Below are positions 26,801-38,800 of a stretch of DNA of 64,000 bases, in pieces. The position numbers and the translations under genes were made by a program. Below the pieces are notes generated by a model, which did no database searches, was not told where the DNA came from, and saw only the letters and a program-made list of their open reading frames with translations. The stretch is from Diphasiastrum complanatum (taxonomy: Eukaryota > Streptophyta > Lycopodiopsida > Lycopodiales > Lycopodiaceae): assembly GCA_029204225.1 (NCBI GenBank), contig MU832141.1, positions 21,172 through 85,171 of the forward strand. Reading direction: 5' to 3'. Position 1 is the first letter of the stretch. Each line of letters begins with the position of its first letter.

Positions 26801-29800
26801 GACAATGAACTCATGATCAAATTGAGGTAAACACATAACAACAGCATCAACAATAGTGCGACGAAGGGTATCAAGGGTTGTTTGACAATCAGGAGTCCAT
26901 AAAAATGAACAGGATTTCTTCAAGAATGCATGAAGAGGAGCAGCCACAGTGGAAAAATGTGGAACATGATGACAAAGATGGGTGCAAGTAGTGTAAGTAA
27001 GCTGAGCTTGGCAGGTAGCGCGTGCTCAATAGGAGTCTCAGAAACAGGGTCACTCATCAATGATCTGGATATAAATATCAGACTCATCGACATCAATGCC
27101 CTCATAATAGAGAACAACAGTAGGAGCAGAAGGAGGCTGACGACAATCATACGCAAGGTGATCAAGATTCTTACAACGAAAGCAGAGACGCTTTTGCTAA
27201 ATTTCAGTGAACTCTGCAACAGTGTAATGACATACAATATTAGGTCGAGGTATAGAAGGGCATGATGAAGAAGAAGGTATAATAGAAGAAGAGGTAGAGG
27301 AAGAAACAACAAAAGTAGAAGGGGCAGGTATACTAGTAGAACGAGGACGGGAAAAGCCTGAAGAAAAAGAAGTCTTAGGATACTTAAGCTATAATGTAGT
27401 AGCACATGATATAGCATCAGAAAGTGAGGTCAAAAAGACGCAACATCATAGCGTAGTGGACCCCGAAGTACAGCTATATAGCGGGAAATAAGCTTAGTAG
27501 GCTGTAAATCCATAAAGAGATAGGACAACTCCGTGAACTGATCTATGTAGCGAGCTAAATCACTAGTCTGAGTAAGGCTACGAAAAATATTGCGCTGACA
27601 ACTCAACCATTGAGGATCAATCATAGCATAGCGGAGGTCACGACAAAAAGCAGTCCACAAATGCATCCCCTCTCGATAAGGCTCGATACGAAAGATAACT
27701 GGATCATCTGGACGTCGGTCTTGGGATACATCAGAAAATATGTTTCCAACTTACCAAACCAATTTTCTAACAGATTCCCATTAGAGGAACCAGAATAGGT
27801 AATAAGTTGGATCCTGTAACGGAAGTCACGAGCAAAGTGAGGCTTAGGACCCACAAGACGTGGAAATGGGAAAAAACCAGGAGGTGGATTAGTAGAAAGA
27901 CTACTAAAAGGACTACCAATAGGAGAGGAACTTCAAGGTAGGTATCATGGGGGCCTTGCTAGGGTCATGAGGCTGCAAGTAGAGAGGCAAAGCCAATCAT
28001 GACAACATCCAAACGGGACGAAATCCTGGAAATAGCACTCTCAATGGCCTGCTGAATGTGATCCTGTAATGCTTCCTGAGGAGGCTCACTAGTAGATGGA
28101 GAGGTGGTAGCCATCAACAAAGTAGTGATAAGGTAAAAAGTAGTCTATCTGAAGTATCAGAAACTCAACGAGTATAGACAGCCAAGAAAGAGGAGAAGGC
28201 ATATACTCATAAGAAAGGAGACACAATGCATGAACAAATGGACATACTGAAAGAGAGGACATAAGTCGTCACAACAGGTACGCTAAAAGAAAACACGAAG
28301 GAGTCACTCAAGACATGAATATGAGAGAGGAAAGGAAAGCTGGAAAAATAGTCACTAGATACGGCATAAAACATAGAAAGAAATGATGCCGTAAAAAAGC
28401 GATAAAACAATGCTGGAAAAATACCTCCAAATGTGAGTAAGGTACAATAATGATGGCTGAAAAGAAGTGTCCACGCTGTCAATAAAAAAAAATCCTGCAG
28501 AGACACTGAAAACTATCGCCGACGTAGAAGACGTAATGGTTGGAAAAATATGGCCAGAAATAGGCGCCAACAGAAGATGTAGATGGGCGTTAGATCTGCA
28601 ACAAAAAAGTTTGAAAATGAAGGTAAATGATGCCAGAAATAGGCGCTAGAAATGGGCAATGGACCGACTGGAAATGGGCGTTCGACCAGCTAGAGATGGG
28701 CGATGGGCTGGCTGGAAATGGGCGCTGGACTGCTAGGCTAGGTGGGCGTTGATCCTCCTCCAAATGACAACGAATTCCTGCAGAAAAGTAGATCCGTAGG
28801 CTGAAAATGTAAGCTGTAGATGGGCGCCCTCTTGGAGAAAATCAGATCTGAAAATACGGCGCCAACCTTCCGCCAAGGAAAGTGCTTTGATACCAAGTTA
28901 TAAACTGATTCACAATAGATAAATGGCTAAGCTAGGAAAGCAGCACAGAAGCAAAAAACTAGTAGAAAGGAGAAAAGAGAATGCTTAAGGAGACTACAGA
29001 GAGAGATCAATATCATAAGCTGAATAATGAATGGCAATGTCTCCTACTTATACCCATAGAGAAGCTAAAAGGGATCCCTCAATGAATAAGATTGACAAAA
29101 CCAATCTCTAAGAGGGATAATAGTGCACCCTCCAGATAGGGTCTGTGACCCCCCAGATGGCCCCCCTCGTCAGTACATGACCAAATATCAAATAGAGTAA
29201 TAAAATGGGCCCAAGGCCAGTACATAACCAAAATATGAAGACTACTAAAAAGGACCCCAAGGCCTGAGTATGCATGAAATAAAGTAAAGAAGGACGTGGC
29301 GAGTCCGTAACTGGTTCCCTCAAAGGATGTATTTCAGTTGGATGATCTAGCTTGTCGTGTTGCAATTCTTCTAGATGAGTATCCATGTAATCTTCATGGA
29401 AGATCACATCTCTACTTACAACAACCTTGTTAGTAGAGGGAATGAAAATTTTGTAAGCTTGCTTTGTAGATGAAGATCCAACAAGCACTGCTTTGATTGA
29501 ACTAGGATCATCTTTCTTCCTAGTTTTTAAAGGTACATGAACAAAGCACACACATCCAAAGATCCTAAGGTGATCTACCTTAGGCTTCTCCTTATACAAC
29601 ATCTCATATGGTGTTTTTCCTCCTAGAGCAAGATTGGAAGTCTATTACAAAGATAATTTGCACAAGAAATTGCTTCTCCCCAAAAATCCTTTGGGAGAGA
29701 TGCCTCTATTCTAAGAGCTTTTGCAGATTCACAAAGAGTTCTATTTTTGTTGGGGGAAATAAGACACGTGAATTTTCTTCTAACTCCCTCTTGCTCACAA

Positions 29801-32800
29801 TAATCATTAAATTTATTGGAGACATACTCTCCACCACCATCACATCTCAAAGCTTTTAAACTACAAGAGAATTGTTTCAATTTGAGAAATACATCAAACA
29901 CCATAGACTTGGAGGATAAGAGATACACCCAACAAAATCTTGTATAATCATCAATAAAAGTGACAAAGCATGTAGCTCCTCCTTTGCTCTTGGAAGATGC
30001 AAAGTGTACATCCGAGTGCACTAGCTCAAAAGGACTAGGAGTTAAATGGTAAGAAATGGTGAAATCAAAAGAGCTATACAAGAAGGAGAATGATGAACCA
30101 TATGAAGCAATCTTCCTAAGAGTGAGGATGAAGTTATTAAACTAGCCCGTGAAGCAATCTTCCTAAGAGTGAGGATGAAGTCATTAAACTAGAAGATGTA
30201 TACATATCCAACAATGAACTAATGGTAAAGCTCAAGAGCCCACAAGGTTTGTGGGAAGAGTGTTGAAGTGCAGTGGTGAAAACTTAGTGACATTTATCAC
30301 ACATCTAGCCAACACGTTTTCGAATTGAGCTTTTCAAGTGATTAGCAAGAGAACGAAGTAATCAATATCTACAAAGGAGGAGACAAGCAAGGCACAAAGA
30401 ACTCCCCCATCAATGATTATGGTTTGTAGCTTGCTAGCTAAACTATTTGGATCCAACATCAAGAGAAATTACAAATTGAGCATTAAAAAACAAAGCTAGA
30501 GCACCTTCACCAGCAACCTTTAGGCCTAAACACTCATTAACTTTTCACCAACTTCAAGAATGCACTTGATACGGGCCCAAGAAAGAAACAATAAGAAAAA
30601 ATGACCAGACTACAACACTTGAAAGAGAACCCAATTGGCAAGTCCATTGTTGGATGGATCTTTTGTAATTAAAAATAGGACTTTCATATGTATTATGCAC
30701 AATAGGGGCAAAAGCATGATTTCCACTTTCCCCAACTCTTTTCAGCCTCTTTCTATTGATGATTTAGAAGAATGGATCTAGACATACAAAGGAGAGGTGC
30801 AAATAGTAGGTCACACATTATTACCAATCATTTTAGCACATTTGCTATAGACAAGGAAACATTACAAAGAAACCTAAATGCACTTCTTTTGAAAATTTGC
30901 CAGCGTGAATAAATATATGTAAAATAAATGTAAGTGATTGGGACAAGACAATGAGGTCATTATCACATTTGAGGATAGTGAATTGAAAGTGCTTTCATGC
31001 TACAAATACATTGGCTTGAAGTTCAAAGTTGATCAAAAGTGGAATATTTGTGCCAAAAGGAGAACCTTGGGGAAATTCAAAAGCCTATTTGCAATGAAAA
31101 TCGTATGTAGGACTATTCATCAAAGAAGACCTATGTTCATCACATTAGTGTAGCAAGTAGTTTTATATGGTAATAGCCAAGTTTGGGTAGATTATAATTG
31201 GAAATTTGTGTCAAAAAGAGTCTTGGGGAAATTCAAAGCCCTCTTGGCAACGAAAAATAAATGTAGGAATATTCATTTGGGAAGGTCTATATAGGTTCAT
31301 CACATTAGTGCAGCTAGTAATTTAAATGGTAGTAGCCAAGTTTGGGGCCAGGGGGCCAAGATTGCCAAAGGTTGGAATATAATAAAGTTTGTGCAGAAAA
31401 GCTTTCCATTGGAGGTATGAACACCACACTAAATCCTATTAGCAAAGGTGAGGAAGCTCATTGTGGAAGGGGAAGCCTTATGCTTATATATTTTATTAGC
31501 AAAGTTGCGAAAGTGAATGTCGAGAAAATCCTCAACAAAGCTCTAATGGCTACATAGGAGAATCGTTGGTACAAAACAAGATTTGATTGGCTTCACAAAT
31601 GGGTACTGAATGCAGGTAACCTACCCGAGAATAACTTAGTCATAAGAGACTTAGTTCAATTAAAGATATCAGTAAAGCTTACGTAAAGTCCTAAGGAAAA
31701 GGTGGTCTCTAAGATAGATGTAACAGAACACATTCCGCCATCTGCCTGCTGTATCTGCGTTCCAGAATGAGAGTTCCTAAACACTCTTTTTTCAGAAAAA
31801 CCATGAAACTTAGAATACATAAGACCTATGGAATAGGATTCTACCTTTGGACTTACACATCAAGTACATCTTGGACCTTGTAGTCAGATAGCAATCAATC
31901 AACTGGTGATGGACAACAGTGTTCATAAATGTTAATAAATTTGTAACGACTTGCAAAGTTTGTCGGAGATAGACAGAATGCCTTTATAGCCGATTTCAAA
32001 GCCCATATAAGCTTGGGGCTTGCACTTTTGGTCCAGTTGTTATAGATACTCAAGAAAGGTATATCATAGTAGATACGACCTACCTTACACAATGGGTTGA
32101 GGAGTAACAAGGGAGAGGAGCCAAAATTGGCGTTGGTTACAAAAAAGCTTCCTCTATGAATATTTGGATACGTCATTGTTGTCCACCCGAATTGCTCACT
32201 TAGTATCATCATATCTAGTGACATAGGGAAAACAATGCGTACCTCCAAAAAGGCTTCATAATCAAACAAAATCTTTTGAGCAATTGAATCTAAAGATAGT
32301 AGATCGAATCACAACCATAGACTTTATACAACCTTTCACAATGGCAGCATATATGCTTTAAAACGTGATTACGATCTATCAAATCAATATCTGGCCAATA
32401 CATGACCTGTACAATGCACATTATCTAGCAAAAAAAGGGTCCTACAGTGCATAAAACTTTTTGGAAAAATAACCATTGAATTCCTCATGTTGAGACCTGC
32501 AATTTGACACCCCATATTAAAAAACAAATAGATAGAAATAGAATGTTTCAAAATGCGTACTGAAACATGGGCTGCAATTATGTTTTCTACAATCACATTT
32601 TTCTATTTGCACTTGAGCTATTAAGTCATCAATTTACTTGTGCATGTGACAAGACATATTGCATTCAAGACCAGCCATTTTATTTTCTTCAAATCATTAT
32701 AACTCAGGTAGCAATGTAAGCTGTGAGTTCCTTCATATCTATGCCCTTGTAGCAACAAAGGTGCAAAAAAATCAATATGCAAGAATGATAATTTACTTCC

Positions 32801-35800
32801 CAGTTAAAAAAGACAATGAGATTTCCAACATATGCTAATAGCTATAACTTTTATTGAGTCATTGAAAAAAAAAATTGCGATTATCAAGAGAAAAAGTAGT
32901 ATAGGAAGACAAAAGACTTTCATCTAGAATTATGGCTGCAAATTCCAAGAAGCACTATTAAGGAGCTGCAACAGCCAGCAGCCTTTATCTGTTAGAACAC
33001 ACATTTTCTATGCCAAAGTAAAACTATGGCAAAATCTTATCCTGTGAATATAGACTACCGTAGTCAACTAATAATGAGTTAGCCAAGGAGCATACCGAAC
33101 AGCCAGTGAACCAGAGCAGCGGGTTGCACACATCCCTCCGATACTAGCTCCAGGTCCTGCATCCATTTGGAAAAGGTACAGCAATAGTACTATTTGATGT
33201 TTACACCAAGATATGCCACTAATAGTCTCGATCACTTATATGTCCTTACATGAAATGTTTGTAGCATTAAGAAGTTGAAATGCAGATGTCAATAAAAAAG
33301 AATGGTCTGTACAATGTAGAAATTGTCAGAGAATATCATTTGATGATGCATTTTTCATATGATCAGTTTACGCTGATTTAAAATGTGGCACTACTCTGCC
33401 TAGCATTGTAGCAATGCTTCGCCAGGTGTTACAACTCCCTTAAATCTCCGATTGCCTTGAAGGTCGACGCACGCCCCATACCAGTGACGACGAACTGTAT
33501 CCGCCCATCCATAGGGTCACTACCGACCCACCCCCATGCACTGGAGCTATCAAAATCCTCATGCCTAGTCAAGCCTCCTGCGATAACTGGCATCCCATAC
33601 CACCAGCCATCGCCCTTGGCTATCCCTAGCACACATCTCCTGGCCTGGAGATACATCCTGGCTACTGCACGTGCTCTCCATCCACCAACTCCCGGGTAGA
33701 TTGAGTGAATGGCAAAAGGGAAGCCCCACCACTATATAGACATAGCATAGTGGGTCCCATCAGGCATGGAACTGCTGGCGACACGTGACCACCTAGGATG
33801 GTTATAAAGTCCTCAATCCAAGGATCCTATTCTAAGCATGCCAATCACAAGCAACACAAGGGAACCTGACGGTGGACAAACCAACCCAACCAAACCTAGA
33901 TCGACGGATCTAGCCCCCAAGCTATGGATCAATCTCAAAGAGGAGTGAGGCATCACACCAGCAGCATACGACTACTAGTCTCACAATCAAGGATACACTA
34001 GTGAGAGCCCAATAGGTATACTTATACCCTCCAAGGCCCATGCACCACTAGTAGTGCACTGTGACACCTCACTGGACACCTCTGCAGCCTATCTGGGCCA
34101 CGTCATCCAGATCCCCAATGACTCACTGATAGACCCATACAAATCCACCATCATGAGTTTAGGCCTACAACCATTAATTATGACCTTATGCATAAGGGCC
34201 CCAAACCCCTTATAATCATAATTAACTTACGGGTTGTCGGTCTACTAATCTCTAGCATGGATACGCTACCCGAGACCAGTCATGGACGTGACAATGGTGG
34301 AACTGGATGACGTGGCCCAGATAGGCTCATACAAATCCACCATCATGAGTTTAGGCCTACAACCATTAATTATGACCTTGTGCACATAAGGGCCCCAAAC
34401 CCCTTATAATCATAATTAACTTACAGGTTGTCGGTCTACTGATCTCTAGCATGGATACACAACCCGAGACCAGTCATGGGCATGACAATGGTGATGCGAA
34501 CTCAGCAAAGCATACTTGATTAACCTGTCCAATCCGGCTCAAAGCATCAACGACACAATTTGACGTACCATGACGGTACTTAATGTCGAATTCGAACTCC
34601 TGAATGAGTTCCGACCAGCGGGCCTTACAACCCCTAAGGTCTGAGGCATCACATATAAACTTAAGAGACTCATGATCCGTCATAACCACGAATTTAGATC
34701 CGTACAAATAATGTCTCTAGTCTTTAATGCGTGAATGACAACAAAAAGTTCCTTCTCATAAGTAGAATATCTACTTTGAATTAGGTCCAACTTCTTGCTT
34801 TCGAAAGCCACAGGTCTACCATCCTGGTAAAGGACTGCACCCACAGCATAGTCACTAGCATCCATTTCCACCAGGAAAGGTTTGCTAGGGTCCACTATGT
34901 GTAAGATAGAGGCTGTAGACACTAACATCTTCAAAGCCTCAAAGCGTTGATTAAGTTCATCGGTCCAAGTAACAGGTGGATTAATTTTCGAACGCCTTCT
35001 GTCTTTCTTCTTATTACCCTTTTTAGTTTTTCTTGTGGATTCCTTCACTACCTTAAGAAGATTTGTTAGAGGCAATGCAATTAAGTCATAGTCTTTAATG
35101 ACTGTATGGAAAAAACATGTGAAGCCCAAAAAAGATTTAAATTCCCTTATGGTTTTCAAGATAGGCCAATCACGAACTTTTTGGACCTTATCGTAATCGA
35201 TCTCAAGACCTCGATCAGAAACGATATGTCCCAAGTACTTCAGTCTTGTCTGAAAGAACTCACACTTAGACTCCTTAGCATAAAGCTTTGCCTGTCTTAA
35301 TAAATCTAAGACCGTACACAAATGTGCCTCATGCTCCTCAAGAGTCCAACTATAAATCAAAATGTCGTCCAAAAATACCACCAAAACCTTTCCTAGATAC
35401 GGTCAAAGAATATCGTTCATCATCTGTTGGAAGGTTGTCGGGGCATTACTTAGACCAAAGGGTAAAACTAAAAATTCGTAATGGCCATACCTAGAACAAA
35501 ACCAGTTTTGGAAACATCCCCCTCGTGAATTCTAATTTGATGGTACCCCAACCTAAGGTCCAATTTGGTGAAATATCTAGCACCATTCAATCGGTCCATT
35601 AAGTCGTCCATCCAAGGTAAGGGATAACAGTTCCTAACAGTCATTTTATTAAGCTCCTTGTAATCGACACAAAGACGAATACCACAGTCTTTCTTGGTGG
35701 TTAACAAAACAGGAGCTCCCCAAGGGGACTTACTGGGTCTAATGTGGCCCTTACGTAAATACTCCTCAAGTTGCCTAGCAACCTCATCTTCTTCCTTCGG

Positions 35801-38800
35801 GCTCATCCTATAAGGACAAAGCGATACAGGAGAGGAGAGCTGTCGGAAAAGACAAGAAATAGAAGAATTACCTAGAGCCTTGAAAGAGCGGCCACCCTTC
35901 TTCCGTTTCTTCAGGCAATCCTTCAAAAGGTGCCCTTCTCCATGCAAGAGAAACACAGCCCATCGCTTTTGGCCTTGTCAAAGTCAGCTCTCTCCAACCG
36001 AGGGCACTTCTTTTTCCGAAGGGGAAGCTTTGTCAACAACTCTCTCTTTTCCCTTTTTAAAGGAAGGGCCCGAAGAGGGTTTCTCCTTGGATTCAGGCTT
36101 CTCTTGCTCTTTGCGGGTTACTGTATGGGTATCGTCAAAAATTCGAGTGAAACGCACGATATCCTCAAGGGATTGTGGCTGATTGTGGTGGACCTCTAAC
36201 TAATACTCTTTGGGCAAGCCCAAAATAAAATGCAGCTTGAGGAGAACTCTGTCAATGCAGTTAACAAACCGCAAAGCAGCTTCTTGGAAGTCTTGCAAAT
36301 AGCATCCAAGGGTTCCATCCCCATTTGTGATGTAGCAAATCGACGATAATATTCAAAACATAAAGGCGGTCTTAAAGGCTATTTGGAAATCATTCCAAGT
36401 AGTTGAAACTGTAGCACGTTCCTTAAGATCCTGCCACCATGAGTACGCTTTACTGCATAAAAACATAATGGCAGTAGCAATCCGGGAGCTATCTGGTAGA
36501 TCGTGCACGGAAAAATGAGATGTCCATTGATCAAGTCAAGCCAAGACAACGTCCTGGTGTCTGTCCATTTTCTCCCCTGTAACGAATTCCGGGGTGAACA
36601 TCGGGTTGAGGAGTGCTTGCCAAGATTGGGTCATAGCCCTCATTTCAGCCTCCGCCCGTTCATGCTTAGACCGCATGTCAACAATCTGTTGCTGCAACAG
36701 ATTTATCGCACGTGCCATTTCCTCCATATCAGCCCCAGCCGGGCTTGGAGCTTGGGTGACATCCATAGGAGTCTCCATGGCAAGGGTAAGGTGTAGGAAA
36801 AGACTAGATGAAAAACGGAGAGCAACAGCGTCCAAACCGTTAAAAATTGACAACCATAGCTCAAAAGGCCAAGAAAATAAGCTAACTTGAACTTAGAGAG
36901 CAAAAACAAGCAACTTAGGAAAATGAGGTGAAGGAATGAGAACGTACACTCCTTTACCCCCTCCCCTAAGCTCCTCCCCTTCCTCCATGCAAAAAGGACA
37001 AGTGGGGCCCAAGAAAGGCCCCATTTGTCCCTTCTAGAGTTTCTCCACCATGTGGGACCACCAAAAGGTGCCACATGGCCCATGGACTCCAAAGGGATAT
37101 TAAATTTGGTTAAGTTCCTTCTCCCACTGTTGCACACAAGCTCACAAACCCTAAGTAAATACACAGAATTACCCAACAAATCCGTCAGTTTATTAATCTC
37201 AAGCAAATGTACATAGATCAACAAGCAAACATGAGAGCTCTGTTCCAAGTCTCCTCCCAACCATAGGTGCATAGGAATACCATAATGAGGAATGCCTGAC
37301 AAGGCTCACACTATCTCCCCTCAAGCACCCCTTAACCCTGACACATCCTAACGTCGACACATGGCAAACTCCATGCACAGCCGACACTTGCCACTTGGCA
37401 GCACCTTAACACATAGGCAAGCTAGTAGGTGGACAGTCTAACACGTGTTACTCATGCATTGGACCAAGTGTCCCAATGAGCATATGACACGTCTTGTTGA
37501 CCCGTCACCGTCCGACAAGTGTCACTCATACACTGGACCAAGTGTCCCAGTGAGCATATGACACGTGTCACATTGACCGATCAACCCTTCCTACTTTTTA
37601 GGAGGTCAATCCAGCAAACTCTCATGAGACCCAGTACCCCCTTGGCCATCTCGGATTTAGTCACTATAACAGATATTTACATTGCAATTTACAATTGTCT
37701 CCACAGGCCGGTGACTTAGCCATTTACAATTTAATAATTACAATTTACCATTCACATTGGGCAAGGGATTCAAAGAACATGTGACATCCCTTCCCTCCTC
37801 AGATGACATCGTCCTCGATGGCAAAGTCTGGATACTGTGCATGCAACCCATGAGCAGTCTCCCAAGTAGCATCACTGAGAGGTCGTCCATGCCATGCTAC
37901 CAAGTACTCACGGAGCAAACGATTCCGCAACCGTCTATGCCTCCGGTCCAATACTCTCGCTGGTCCATGCATCACCTCCCCATGCTCCTGAAACAATACA
38001 AGGCCATCAACCACTAAGTTACCACCGTCATGTAAAACCACCTTTAAGCGTGAAACATGAAAAACAGGATGAACCTTACAACCAACAGGCAAATCCAATT
38101 CATAAGCAACGCTCTTTTTAATGATTTTCCAAGGTCCACAGTATCTAGGTGACAACTTATAACACTTGCCTGTCTTTAGGGTTTTCGAGTCCTTTGGAAT
38201 CCTGAGAAATACCATATCTCCTTCCTCGAACTCTCTTGGCGTACGATCCAGATCAGCATATGTCTTTGCCCGATCCATCGCCGCTTTTACATTTTCCTTT
38301 GCTAACTCCAACATCTGTTGCATGTGAGTTAGAAATTCCATAGCACTAGGTGTCTTATGAGGCATACCTATAGTAACTGGACTGGGTGGTCTGAAACTAT
38401 AATTTAGCTCAAAAGGACTCATCTTCGTAGATGCATTCTTTTTGTCATTATAGGCAAACTCCAATAATGGTAGGTAACGTTCCCATTGCGTTTGCCTTTC
38501 ACTCACATACGCCCTAAGCATGTCTTCCAAGGTTTGGTTAACTCTCTCAGCTACTCATTCCCAACTGCACCTCTAATTGCCATGACTCACCTCCTGTTCC
38601 ACTTTCTTACAGTGAGGATCTTCCTGCTAAGACTTTCTTATCTCAAAATGTAAGTCATTTTCAATGACTACAAATGACATCTGATACACTACACGAGATA
38701 GTGCATCTGCCACACGATTCTCGGCACCTTTCTTGTACCGAATCTCCATTAGGAATTCTCGCATGAGCTCAGACCATCTAGCTTGCCGGCCTCTAAGGTC

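Larger units (their letters stand above)
24918..29311 (-). mobile_element. Gypsy-1, LTR retrotransposon with both LTRs, internally deleted
   Basis: The LTRs (24918-25335 and about 28899-29311) are about 415 bp each and clearly homologous. On the minus strand each begins GTTAYGGACTC. Internal parts in order are Gag, a CCHC knuckle (27184-27143, '[14 protein letters not shown]'), RNase H (26947-26750), the integrase HHCC zinc domain (26290-26073, '[13 protein letters not shown]', 'CTFCARNKY') and an integrase C-terminal 'YRLQLPP...FHVSLLR' piece (25720-25600). The RT core and integrase catalytic core are missing, and stops occur. The right LTR breaks into a Copia relic, so this element landed in Copia. 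Divergence between the LTRs, with several indels, points to an old insertion. Confidence 0.85.

Noticed and set aside
26920-27417. 165-codon Leu-rich 'membrane' frame on the minus strand
   Set aside because: It is an out-of-frame reading of the Gypsy-1 gag region; the zinc knuckle lies in a different frame at the same place.
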